From the NCBI GenBank assembly GCA_030141605.1, contig JAQGDQ010002373.1:64001-93469 (forward strand): a stretch of 29,469 nucleotides of DNA, written 5' to 3'. Shown here piece by piece: positions 1 to 9,385 of the stretch. The notes under the pieces are model-generated. The model searched no databases. It was not told the DNA's origin and was given only the letters and a program-made list of their open reading frames with translations. The position numbers and the translations under genes are program-made. Numbering within the stretch: position 1 is the first letter of the stretch; each line of letters opens with the position of its first letter. The stretch comes from Tubiluchus corallicola. Lineage: Eukaryota > Priapulida > Priapulimorpha > Priapulimorphida > Tubiluchidae.

Positions 1-108
1 ACAAATTTAGTTTTACGTTTCATGATGTCGTAATTCTCAACAGCAATCGTCCTACTTGGGCTGCCCGTGTACGACGTTGCTTTTCCGCAAATTTAGCACA
101 TGCGTTTT

Positions 109-117
109 ACCGGAAGT
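109..117 (+). promoter_or_regulatory. ETS-type site ACCGGAAGT in the putative HRI promoter
   Basis: The bases ACCGGAAGT match the core consensus of ETS-family factors such as GABPA, common in TATA-less housekeeping promoters of animals. It lies about 100 bp before the candidate HRI start at 217. A nine-base motif can occur by chance. Confidence 0.3.
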
Positions 118-216
118 GTCCTACTTCGGCTAATGGTTTACTCGGCGCCCTACACAGTGTTATAAATTCGCCAGAAATAAGTTTTAATTGTTCAAACGTG
201 GATAACTAAACTTTGA

Positions 217-232
217 ATGCCTATATTATCAT
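217..232 (+). CDS. Candidate first coding exon of HRI
   Basis: ATG at 217 directly follows an in-frame TGA and opens five codons plus one base. A consensus-like donor GTATGT begins at 233. The single left-over base fits the two-base start of exon 1274-1488, so the reading frame would be kept. The region upstream (60-200) is less AT-rich and holds an ETS-type site. The Kozak context is weak and five codons carry almost no signal, so this is only a proposal; a transcript would decide. Confidence 0.25.
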
Positions 233-517
233 GTATGTAAATCTCAAGAAATTGAAACATGGTATGATACAGTACTTTTTAATGCATCTTTTACTGTCCA
301 GATCAAATCATATTATATTCGGGTTTGTGTCATCTGAATTTCTGAAGGCATCCAGCCTCTCTGTTAGCTTGATAAAACTCTCTGGTGGCATTTCAAACCC
401 GTTGTACTGACTATCAGTATTAGAGTAGAATGTTCCTTTTAAATAAATTATGCCACTTACTTTGTGCACTACTGTTCAAACTGAAGTGTTATACTGTCAT
501 GATTAGGGGTAAAGCGA

Positions 518-1056
518 GTTGTTGGCATCCTTCTGTCTCGGAAGACAATGGAGTGTGCGCCAAGAGAGTCAGTTATTGATCACATTGATGGAGCTGCAGC
601 GTAGACTTTGGCTGAGCAGTGCGATCCTTGAACGTCTCCAGGGCGCACGCCTGGGCAAGGTGTATGGAGATCCTGAGTTGTCCAGACAACAGGAACCCCC
701 TCTCTTCCTCCATGGTGTAGTCCAAAGCAAAGCGTAGCGATACGTTTGGCTGCAGGAGCTGCTGGAGTCAGTGAGCATGCTGCACTGGTCCGCCTTCGGG
801 GCTCCACTCCTGATTTGGAAGGTTTACTCCTCTACACATGGCCGTTGGGTCACTTGACCTCCTTGGCCCTCTAGCCGTTGGCTGCTTGTGCAGCTCCTCC
901 GCCTAGTGTCGACATACAGTGTGGGCATCCCGCAAGCCTACAGCACCTGGTATTCCTAGGCGGTCACCCATCCAAGTACCAACCAGGCAGCTCTACGTTG
1001 CTTAACTTCGGTGATCAGACGACAGCCGGTGTTTTCAACGTGATATGGCCGTAGAC
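518..1056 (-). mobile_element. 5S rRNA-derived SINE, copy 1
   Basis: On the minus strand the element begins at 1056 with a 5S rRNA-like head (to about 934) that includes the internal promoter C-box GGATGGGTGACCGCCT. An unrelated body of about 400 bp follows and ends in a short GCCAACAAC tail. The same head-plus-body recurs at 10685-11187 and 20529-20943. There is no run of four T on this strand inside the body, so Pol III could transcribe through it, as expected for a SINE. No clear target duplication is visible here. It lies upstream of, or in the first intron of, the HRI gene. Confidence 0.75.
934..1056 (-). pseudogene. 5S rRNA-like head of SINE copy 1
   Basis: The minus strand reads GTCTACGGCCATA at 1056, then CACCGAAGTTAAGCAAC and GGATGGGTGACCGCCT, ending near GGTGCTGTAGGCTT. 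This is close to a full animal 5S rRNA (about 120 nt). Substitutions, a few extra bases, and the lack of a T-run terminator argue against a working 5S gene. Confidence 0.75.
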
Positions 1057-1273
1057 ATCACAGACAGACTACGTTATATACACACTTTAAGCGAGCTATA
1101 TTAACAATATGAATGCTAATAAATTATTGCACTACAAAAAGATTACCGTGCGGTAAGATTATTGGGTTCTTAAATTAACAATACGCATTCTAGTAATAAA
1201 TCCATTTAACTTTGCACCAAAGTTGATTTATTAAGGAAAGTATACCGTATATTTAAAATTTTAAAACTTGCAG

Positions 1274-1488
1274 CTCTGGATTTCCAGGAACGACCTGATT
1301 TGGCCGCTACAACTGCGTTAGCTAATGAAGATCATGTTAAAGCAGTCCACGCAGTTGATGCTATGTTTGAGCCATCGTATCTATTCATGGCAGCGCTCAT
1401 TGAGCATCTGTGTACGCTGTACGGTGGAGACGAGGATGCATCACAGAGCCTGTTTCATGTAGTATGGCACAAGCTTGTTGAAATGAGG
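1274..1488 (+). CDS. EIF2AK1: HRI exon: N-terminal domain, part 1
   Basis: Acceptor TTGCAG ends at 1273 and donor GTAATT begins at 1489. The exon starts with two bases of a split codon and reads LDFQERPDLAATTALANEDH to VWHKLVEMR. The segment LFMAALIEHLCTLYG resembles the N-terminal helices of HRI. It joins the next exon in phase 0. Confidence 0.8.
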
Positions 1489-2568
1489 GTAATTTTTCAC
1501 TGACTATGACTTCAGTAAAGCTGAGCAAAATAATTTTAACAAGTCCAGGCTTTTTTTCACAATTTAAATTTGTTTTTGTCTATTCTTAACCTTTTTCAAT
1601 TGTTCACTAGCACATATCATGTACATTGAACACCCTGGAAAAAATGCCACTTGACCAAAGTTACTTACAACTTGTTATCTCTCAGGCTAGCCTGGGTACA
1701 GTGAAGCCAGGTGTGTTGATTCTAGAGAGTCATGAATTTTTGCGTTACCTGTAGCGTTTGTTTGACATGCCTGGCCGCTCTTGTATGAGAGGTTAGATAG
1801 CCTTAGAATAGGGAAAAATCCTGTTTTAGTGGTATAGAGGCCAGTAGTTGTGTGGTCAGTATGCCACTGTTGTAAGATCAGTATGTCTCTCAAATTTCTC
1901 AACGCGTACCTTCATCACAGCTTGCCTTCACGGCATCCACGCTGCCCAGCAGACACCAGCTTACGTCATTTTTTGCAAACACAACGGCAGCGACGTTTGT
2001 TTGGCGGGAGATGAAAAATATTTAAATTTCTTTTACATTTTTAAGCAAAACGTTCTATGCGCATATATTGGGTAGTGATTTCAATATTTTTAATTACATA
2101 CAAAAATGCAATAAATGTTGTTCGAGGGTTGATTTTTCCTTTAAAATGATTTGGTTGGGCGTGGTCAAGTAAGTTGTGCTTGTCGTTAGTGTGATTAGCT
2201 ACATGTTTTATGTCAACTTATTGAACCTTAATCTTTTTTATAATCCTTGGCGATTTATAATCAGAAGGTTTAATCAGTTTTTATTTGTTGGCAATTATTG
2301 TACTAATATTTTCTTTTTAGTTTACAACGTTCTTGTGTTTGTGTAGGTTGTGTCTCGCTGTTATACTGTAGAGCATCTGAATCGATTTCGGCACGTTTAT
2401 CGGAGTCCGTTCGAATTTCTGCTGCTGAGTGCTAAAGAACATGTTTTAAAAAATCACAAGATTATACTGCATCCTTCGCTTAGCAGTGGCGACAAAGCAA
2501 GGCTTTTGTTGCAGCCCCAAATCAACAATTTCAGGTAATCAACATGAATTGAGAGCGTATACGACTGC

Positions 2569-2607
<39 letters not shown>

Positions 2608-5600
2608 GTAAAAAGAAATATTTATTAAGATACGTTTGAGTAATAGCAAAAACTATGAAGCAATCAGGGCCTATTTCAGGGGGGGGGGGAAGTGGGGATA
2701 CTTCCCCGAGGCCTCACCCTCCAGGGGGGCCTCGCGCCGCGGTAACTTTTTTTTTGCTCTGTGCGAACGTACTGTATAACTCCATATTTTCTCTTCGAAA
2801 ATGCTTCTCCAGCATTCTAGCAGCTCAAAAATTTTCTGGGCGCCAAAATGCGTTGGCGCCCACTCCCCGGTGCTTCACCCCCCCCGAGGAGGCCTCACGC
2901 CCCACTTTCCCGGGCCTCGCTTAGGCTGAAATAGGCCCTGGAAGCAATTAAACCCTCTCTTATTATAGAGAATAAAAATGCGGCTACGTGTCATGTCGGC
3001 TTTACATTTTTCTCAGTTTGCAGACTTAACTAATTTCTAAGTTTGAAATAGGATTAAATTGTATTGCTACTGAAATACGTTTGACAGAGCAAGGTGAGGT
3101 GACTGTGCCTGACTGAACTGTTGTTGTAATATCGTGTTTATGTAACACAAGTTTTTTCTTAACAAGGTTGCCAAGCTGGAATTTGGAATACACGTTTGAC
3201 TTGACGCGTTACCTGAATGAATTTATTGAACTGGAACAAATTGGCAAAGGTGGATTTGGTTTTGTTTACAAGGTATCGTGAATTTTTTTAAATCTTTAAA
3301 AACTCATATAGTAAGTTCTTTCGTGTTTCTATTGTTATATAAAACTCACATTGTAAGGCCTTTCTTGTTTCTATTGTTCTATAAAACTCACATTGTAAGG
3401 CCTTTCTTGTTTCTCTTGTTCTATAAAACTCACATTGTGAGTTCTTTCTCGTTTATATTGTTCTATAAAACTCACATTGTAAGGCCTTTCTTGTTTCTAT
3501 TGTTCTATAAAACTCACATTGTAAGGCCTTTCTTGTTTCTATTGTTCTATAAAACTCACATTGTAAGGCCTTTCTTGTTTCTATTGTTCTATAAAACTCA
3601 CATTGTAAGACCTTTCTTGTTTCTATTGTTCTATAAAACTCACATTGTACTCGATTCGAATCCAAAACTATAGATTCGAATAATTCAGCACTTCAATCAC
3701 ATATGTTCCTGATCATTAAATCGATTGAAACATCATGCAATTAGCATAATTTAGCTGTGATTTCTGTGCACAACTTTAAAGAAATTACTAGTCGTTTTAT
3801 TGCAGAACAAAATCTAGTAATATGCATGATCTTTGTAAGACTAATTTTTACTGGTGGTTCGAAAACTTGTTTGAAAATCGTTCAATCTCAATTCGAATTC
3901 GGTTCGAATTCGAAACACCGGAGTTCGGTTCGATTCGAATCAGAAAGTCGCAAATTTGTTTCGATTCGAATTCGCTTTCTGGTAGAGAATGCTCACCCGC
4001 ACTTTTTAAGGTTGTGATATATGACCATCATGAAATTAAATGTACTTTTTCTATTGTCTGCATAATCCTGCTGAGTTTTTAAAGAAGCATCCAGGTATTA
4101 TATCCACTAACTATTTCAACAGGCACGAAATCGACTGGATAACAATGAGTATGCGGTAAAGAAAGTGCTTTTTCCAAAGAATTTTACTCAGTGCAAAATA
4201 GCAAAGATAATGCGAGAAGTTACGCTACTTGCAAAGCTACGTCATGATAACGTAGTTGGTATGTGGAGATTTTTAATACAAAATTGTTTATATATTGTAA
4301 GAAAAGACATAAACTGTACCAAAAACTGATTATAAAAATACACAAAAACACACTGTCGTACATGCGAGCATTTAATTTACAGTTTATTAATAATTTTGAT
4401 TTGTAGTTTTAAACTTTTTGTTTTTCACTACCACTAAGTCAGTGCTGACATCTGTTTGTACACTTGGAAGTTTCCAATATATGTATGTACTTGCTACTGC
4501 TATATGTTTGTATGGAACTGGGTCACTGGGCTTCTCTGTAAATGTAGTAGTTTTTCACACTTGGTAGCATGATGAGAGGACAGGCATGGGTTTAAACAGT
4601 TGTTTGGTTATAATAACGTTTGTGACTCAGGTGCCATGATATATTGGCTGATGGATTTATAACTTTTGTTTACTACTGTTGATTATGTTTACCATTTTCG
4701 TTTATATGTGGATTGACTATGAGACTATGATTTTGAGTAAAATACAGATCGTAAAGTTAAACCATGTTTTCATCCAGTGATTTCATCTGTTTAACAAGAA
4801 CATCGAAACTTCAAAAACAGTCTGATAAACCTGCCAATGTCGGTTGTTAGCTCTCCCCAAAACACCCCAGCGACAACTTTAGCGTCACGACACACACTGT
4901 CAAACCTTTTTATACTGCCCACTTTTCCTAGCCATTTTGCAGGCTGTAAAAGAATTTGGCGTAATAACAGGAGGGGCATTATTACGACGTTTGTCTGTAT
5001 TTCATTTTTAGCACAAGAAAGATTAACGAAATCGTCAAATTTGTTTTGGGGTTACCATCCAGCTTGGCTGGAATGTGGTTATCATGCCGCAATCTCTACA
5101 AGTAGTGAAAATTCTGGAACCTTCCAGAAGTTTACTGTAATGATCTTAATGCTATATTCTGTGTTTTTTTCTAGGTTATCATTCAGCTTGGCTGGAATGT
5201 GGTTGCCATCCAGCAATCTCTACAAGTAGTGAAAATTCTGGAACCTCCCAGAAGTTTACTGTTATGATCTTAATGCTATGTTGTGTGTTTTTCTCTAGGT
5301 TATCATTCAGCTTGGCTGGAATGTGGTTGCCATCCAGCAATCTCTACAAGTAGTGAAAATTCTGGAACCTCCCAGAAGTTTACTGTTATGATCTTAATGC
5401 TATGTTGTGTGTTTTTCTCTAGGTTATCATTCAGCTTGGCTGGAATGTGGTTACCACCCGGCAATCTCTACAAGTAGTGAAAATTCTGGAACCTCCCAGA
5501 AGTTTACTGTTATGATCTTAATGCTATGTTGTGTGTTTCTCTAGGTTATCATTCAGCTTGGCTGGAATGTGGTTACCACCGCAATCTCTACAAGTATGAA

Positions 5601-8508
5601 AATTCTGAACCTCCCAGAAGTTACTGTATGATCTTAATGCTATGTTGTGTTTTCTCAGGTTATCATTCAGCTTGGCTGAATGTGGTTACCATCCAGCAAT
5701 CTCTACAAGTAGTGAAAATCTGGAACTCCTAAAGTTTACTGTTATGATCTTAATGCTATGTTTTGTTTTCTCTAGGTTATCATTCAGCTTGGCTGGAATG
5801 TGGTTACCACCCAATCTCTACAAGTAGTGAAAATTCTGGAACCTCCCAGAAACAACAACACCGGTACCACCGCAACTCTACAAGTAGTAAAATTCTGGAA
5901 CCTCAAGTTTACTGTTATGATCTTGCTATTTTGTTTTTCTAGGTTAATTCGCTTCTGGTTTACACCGCAATCTACAAGAGTGAAAATTCTAACCTCCCAG
6001 TTTACTGTTATGATCTTAATGCTATTTTGTGTTTTTCTCTAGGTTATCATTCAGCTTGGCTGGAATGTGGTTACCATCCAGCAATCTCTACAAGTAGTGA
6101 AAATTCTGGAACCACCTAGAAGTTTACTGTTATGATCTTAATGCTATGTTGTGTGTTTTTCTCTAGGTTATCATTCAGCTTGGCTGGAATGTGGTTACCA
6201 CCCGGCAATCTCTACAAGTAGTGAAAATTCTGGAACCTCCCAGAAGTTTACTGTTATGATCTTAATGCTATGTTGTGTGTTTTTCTCTAGGTTATCATTC
6301 AGCTTGGCTGGAATGTGGTTACCATCCAGCAATCTCTACAAGTAGTGAAAATTCTGGAACCTCCTAGAAGTTTACTGTTATGATCTTAATGCTATGTTGT
6401 GTGTTTTTCTCTAGGTTATCATTCAGCTTGGCTGGAATGTGGTTACCACCCGGCAATCTCTACAAGTAGTGAAAATTCTGGAACCTCCCAGAAGTTTACT
6501 GTAATGATCTTAATGCTATGTCGTGTGTTTTTCTCTAGGTTATCATTCAGCTTGGCTGGAATGTGGTTACCATCCAGCAATCTCTACAAGTAGTGAAAAT
6601 TCTGGAACCTCCTAGAAGTTTACTGTTATGATCTTAATGCTATGTTCTATGTTTTTCTCTAGGTTATCATTCAGCTTGGCTGGAATGTGGTTACCATCCA
6701 GCAATCTCTACAAGTAGTGAAAATTGTGGAACCTTCCAGAAGTTTACTGTAATGATCTTAATGCTATGTTCTGTGTTTTTCTCTAGGTTACCATCCAGCA
6801 ACTTCTACAAGTAGTGAAAATTCTGGAACCTCCTAGAAGTTTACTGTTATGATCTTAATGCTATGTTCTGTGTTTTTCTCTAGGTTATCATTCAGCTTGG
6901 CTGGAATGTGGTTACCATCCGGCAAGCTCTTCCAGCAGTGAAAATTCTGGAACCTCCCATAAGTCTTTCTCTAATGATCTTGGTGCTAATGGTGCATCTT
7001 CTATAATAAAGCTTAACAGAGTTGTTCGTGATGATGACGACAGTCAAGTTGTATTTAGCGATGAAATCTCCCAGAAGTATAATGTTTCGCAGCATTTTTC
7101 TAACACGACCCAACCAAAATGTGCTGTGTATGAGTCGGACACATCATCTGGCGACTGTTCCCAATCTCGCATGGTTGAAACTACCTCTCACGGTATAGAA
7201 ACAGGAGCAAATATACCACAAGTAAAAAAGGACTGTGTCACTAGTAACGAAGCCAAAATTGAGTCTGCCAACAGCTGTACAGCATCTGGTGATGCTAACA
7301 AAGGCACTTGCATTTTAAGAGAGGGTTTGAACAATCAAGAAGCGAAGCTCACGCCCATCGAACGCATCAGGCACAAGTCTAAAAGTCATGATTCCGTGCA
7401 AAATCAAGATACAAAAGATAAGATGTTACCAGTGGCTGTTGGTTTTCATCGTAGTGCTAGTCTACAGACAGAACCATCCGCCAGAGTGAGCATCTGGAAG
7501 CGACAGTGGTCAGATAATGCAACAATCGATCGAGTTCGAGTCATCTTGTTCATACAGATGCAGTTGTGTAACAGTACCTTGAAGGATGCATTACATCTGA
7601 GGAACAGTGAGATCACTGCCAACTGTGATAATTGCACTGTTGTCAATAGTCAAAGATTTCTCTCTATATTTCAGCAAATTATTAAAGGAGTGTGTTACAT
7701 CCATGATCAGGGACTTGTCCATCGAGATTTGAAACCAGGCAATGTATTTCTGCAGGAAGATGATCATGTCTTGATTGGTGACTTTGGCCTAGCCCGAGAC
7801 ACGTTTCAAGAAGGACCTCAAACGAAAAGAAGTTACAGCTTACCGTCCGAAATGTTGACAACGGATGTTGGGACGTCACTGTATGCATCTCCAGAACAGT
7901 TGAGTAACAGCGACTACAACTACAAGTCTGATATATTCAGTCTTGGCATAATTCTTTTTGAAATGTTTCAGCCTTTCGGTACAGAGATGGAACGAGTTAA
8001 AACATTAATGAATGTTCGCGAGAGCAACATACCTCGTGAGTTCTCGGATAAATGGCCACAGATAGCGCACCACGTCAAATCAATGGTAAATGTGGACGCA
8101 ACAAGCAGGCCATCGGCAGATGAGATCTTACACAGTGAACTATTCATTAGCAAAGATCAAATCATTCAATCTCTGAAAGCAAAAATACACCGCTTGCAGG
8201 ACGTTCATCGCGAAAAAGATGTGATTATTGCAACTAAGAATTCTCAAATAGCTGCTCTTCGTGCCAAACTGGGGACAACTGCCAAAGAAAATGATCAGAA
8301 GATGCGTGTACTGGAGAAACAATTGTGCGAACGAGGTAGAAAATATAAAAAACAGCGTAATGAACAAATGCGGCAGCATGCAAAAGAGCTAAGCTTGATG
8401 AAGCACTCTTATGAGAAGCAGCTAGACGAACAAAGAGAAATCATCAATGATTTATTGAAGAAGCAAAGTAACCTCGAAGCAGCTCAGAAAAATAGGCCAG
8501 AGTCGTAA
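1274..8508 (+). CDS. EIF2AK1: Heme-regulated inhibitor-like eIF2-alpha kinase (HRI), spliced gene
   Basis: Serine/threonine kinase that in known HRI proteins phosphorylates eIF2-alpha in the cytosol under heme shortage or mitochondrial stress. Coding exons are 1274-1488, 2347-2534, 3167-3272, 4123-4258 and 6884-8508. All junctions have GT-AG ends and their phases fit, giving about 755 codons without an internal stop. The N-terminal part resembles the HRI N-terminal domain (AALIEHLC, then LLLSAKEHV). The glycine loop GKGGFGFVYK ends exon 3167-3272, and the ATP lysine lies in AVKKV of the next exon. A long kinase insert follows. HRDLKPGN (catalytic Asp codon 7726-7728), DFGLA (Asp codon 7780-7782) and YASPEQ are intact. 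FQPFGTEMER is the stretch I recognise as HRI-like rather than PERK, GCN2 or PKR. The C-terminus from about 8143 is a charged coiled coil. The start exon is unsettled (candidate at 217). Intron 4 holds the splice-acceptor array. Confidence 0.9.
1489..2346 (+). other. HRI intron (1489-2346)
   Basis: Non-coding, AT-rich. The open frames here are short and carry no recognisable domain. I see no repeat or structured element. Confidence 0.6.
2347..2534 (+). CDS. EIF2AK1: HRI exon: N-terminal domain, part 2
   Basis: Acceptor TGTGTAG ends at 2346 and donor GTAATC begins at 2535. It reads VVSRCYTVEHLNRFRHVYR and FEFLLLSAKEHVLKNHK, matching the HRI region before the kinase domain. It ends with two bases (AG) of an Arg codon completed by the next exon. 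Confidence 0.82.
2573..2604. repeat. (TA)n microsatellite
   Basis: About 15 uninterrupted TA dinucleotides inside the HRI intron 2535-3166. Confidence 0.95.
2665..2940. mobile_element. hAT-type non-autonomous element, 276 bp
   Basis: Terminal inverted repeats CAGGGCCTATTTCA at the left and TGAAATAGGCCCTG at the right are flanked by the perfect 8-bp target duplication GAAGCAAT (2657-2664 and 2941-2948). An 8-bp duplication with CAGGG ends is typical of hAT transposons. The interior is GC-rich (GGCCTC, GGGGCCTCGC) and has no transposase. It lies in the HRI intron. Confidence 0.85.
3167..3272 (+). CDS. EIF2AK1: HRI exon: kinase start and glycine loop
   Basis: Acceptor AACAAG ends at 3166 and donor GTATCG begins at 3273. 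It reads LPSWNLEYTFDLTRYLNEF and ends with the nucleotide-binding loop IGKGGFGFVYK. The 106 nt plus two carried bases give a phase 0 exit. A 42-bp minisatellite starts within about 30 bases of the donor. Confidence 0.87.
3298..3652. repeat. 42-bp minisatellite, about 8.5 copies
   Basis: Tandem units of CTATAAAACTCACATTGTAA plus GGCCTTTCTTGTTTCTATTGTT, in the HRI intron right after the donor at 3273. Because 42 is a multiple of three, both strands stay open across the array. The resulting 131-codon frame is a by-product with no sign of being a gene. The array runs directly into a truncated hAT-type element. Confidence 0.93.
3653..3999. mobile_element. hAT-type element with TAGGGGTGAGCAT ends, truncated copy
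   Basis: This is the inverted counterpart of the intact element at 14595-14928. Shared stretches include the reverse complements of ATTCGAATCTATAGTTTTGG and TCTACCAGAAAGCGAA. The right end GAATGCTCACCC is present, but the left terminus is missing where the element meets the 42-bp minisatellite. The interior is rich in TTCGAA/GATTCGAA motifs. Confidence 0.7.
4123..4258 (+). CDS. EIF2AK1: HRI exon: kinase N-lobe with ATP lysine
   Basis: Acceptor TTTCAACAG ends at 4122 and donor GTATGT begins at 4259. It reads ARNRLDNNEYAVKKVLF to IMREVTLLAKLRHDNVV and carries the ATP-binding Lys (AVKK) and helix-C Glu (REV). It ends with one base of a Gly codon, which requires an acceptor followed by GT. Every acceptor in the downstream array supplies this. 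Confidence 0.87.
4259..5050 (+). other. HRI intron 4, unique part
   Basis: AT-rich intron sequence between the donor at 4259 and the 124-bp array. Frames at 4791-4979 (-) and from 4837 (+) lack recognisable domains. Confidence 0.5.
5051..6883 (+). repeat. 124-bp tandem array duplicating the HRI exon 5 splice acceptor
   Basis: About 16 units precede the true exon, which is the last unit. Starts (base after AG) are at 5051, 5175, 5299, 5423, 5545, 5659, 5776, 5943, 6043, 6167, 6291, 6415, 6539, 6663, 6787 and then 6884, with a scrambled extra unit near 5860. Spacing is exactly 124 bp in most of the array. Each unit carries intron end TTTTTCTCTAG, then the exon start coding GYHSAWLECGYHPA and SSENSGTS, then intron-like TTTACTGTTATGATC. 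The first unit lacks the AG. Because 124 is not a multiple of three, reading from one unit into the next shifts frame and stops at TACAAGTAG. Units between 5545 and 6040 have many small deletions. The unit at 6787 lacks 27 bp. Confidence 0.95.
6884..8508 (+). CDS. EIF2AK1: HRI terminal exon: kinase insert, C-lobe, coiled coil
   Basis: Acceptor CTCTAG ends at 6883. The exon opens with GYHSAWLECGYHPA, which continues VVG of the previous exon and matches the HRI sequence VGYHTAW as I recall it. The first ~220 codons are a low-complexity kinase insert (Ser, Asn and charged residues). The kinase resumes at VILFIQMQLC and carries HRDLKPGN, DFGLA, an activation loop with LTTDVGTSLYASPEQ, and PFGTEMER. 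Residues coded from about 8143 to 8490 form a Lys/Gln/Glu-rich coiled coil. The stop is TAA at 8506-8508. The first ~80 nt are the exonic half of the 124-bp repeat found about 16 more times upstream. Confidence 0.92.
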
Positions 8509-8562
8509 CATCTTGTAGAATGAAATTTGCCAACTACTTTTTACGCTATCTGACTATAAGGA

Positions 8563-8877
8563 AAGTGAAAGCAGAAAGCTTGAGCCAGTTTATCTCAGTT
8601 AAAGTTGAAACGTACTAAGTCAAGTTTGCAACTTTTGCTTGTGGAAGCTAAAGAAGTAAATAGTGGCTGTGTTCTAGACAAAAGCATATTACACTGAAGT
8701 TTCGTCAAAATATTTATTGTACTTCAAAAGTACCTCAGTGTAATATGCTTTTGTCTAGAACACAGCCACTATTTTCTTCTCTAGCTTCCACAAGTACTCG
8801 AGCAAAAGTTGCAAACCTGACTTAGTATGTTTCAACTTTAACTAAGATAAACTGGCTCAAGCTTTCTGCTTTCACTT
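8563..8877. repeat. Long inverted repeat in the HRI 3' region
   Basis: The left arm 8563-8700 pairs with the right arm 8732-8877 around a loop of about 31 bases. Arms share, as reverse complements, AAGTGAAAGCAGAAAGCTTG and TAGACAAAAGCATATTACAC. By eye they are over 90% identical, with one 8-base difference (CGAGTACT only on the right side). It begins about 55 bases after the HRI stop, so it probably lies in the 3' UTR and would fold into a long double-stranded hairpin. It may be a fold-back transposon; no target duplication is seen. Confidence 0.9.
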
Positions 8878-9008
8878 AATCAAAATTCCTGCACCATATT
8901 TTTGAAGGTATTTTGGAATTTTACTATCATCTCCTCCTCGATAGCAAGTCCTTACTTAATGGCGTTAATGCATTCCAGCAAAATGTGGTATTAAGTGAAA
9001 TATTGTTA

Positions 9009-9014
9009 AATAAA
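9009..9014 (+). terminator. Possible HRI polyadenylation signal AATAAA
   Basis: AATAAA about 500 bases after the HRI stop and downstream of the inverted repeat. If used, the hairpin is in the mature 3' UTR. Such hexamers are common in AT-rich DNA. Confidence 0.35.
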
Positions 9015-9385
9015 ACCATGCCTTGCTTAGGGTGCAATGTGAACAGGTGGGACGCTGTACATTCCAAAACCAAAACTCGTGAATGTTTTTATTGAAATCA
9101 ATTTTTTTGTGCGTTTCATTGCTTGGATTTTTGCATTAATTTGTTTTCTAAAAGGTAAAATAATTACTTATATTAATGGCATTGCAGTAGGTACAGTTTG
9201 CTGACCCTATGTAAAATAACAACTACAGCAATTTTATAAGCCAGTAAAAAAATTACCAGATAAGTTCTTGTGTGCATTGCTTGGGTCTAATGATCTCTTT
9301 CCAGCATTAAATGATCTTAAAATGTTTGATTTTATGTGTAAAGTTATAGATTGTCTCTTCTGTTTTACTACAGGGAAACATGAGT

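Noticed and set aside
934-1056. Functional 5S rRNA gene
   Set aside because: Part of a dispersed retroposed unit, with substitutions, extra bases and no T-run terminator.
3278-3673. 131-codon frame of YKTHIVRPFLFLLF repeats, with a matching minus-strand frame
   Set aside because: Product of the 42-bp minisatellite, whose length is a multiple of three; it lies inside an HRI intron.
5283-6593. Series of 60-70 codon frames starting near each array unit
   Set aside because: Each is the repeated exon start running into the next unit out of frame; not separate genes.
5051-6883. CRISPR-like array
   Set aside because: The units are adjacent tandem copies without unique spacers, in animal DNA, and contain exon sequence.
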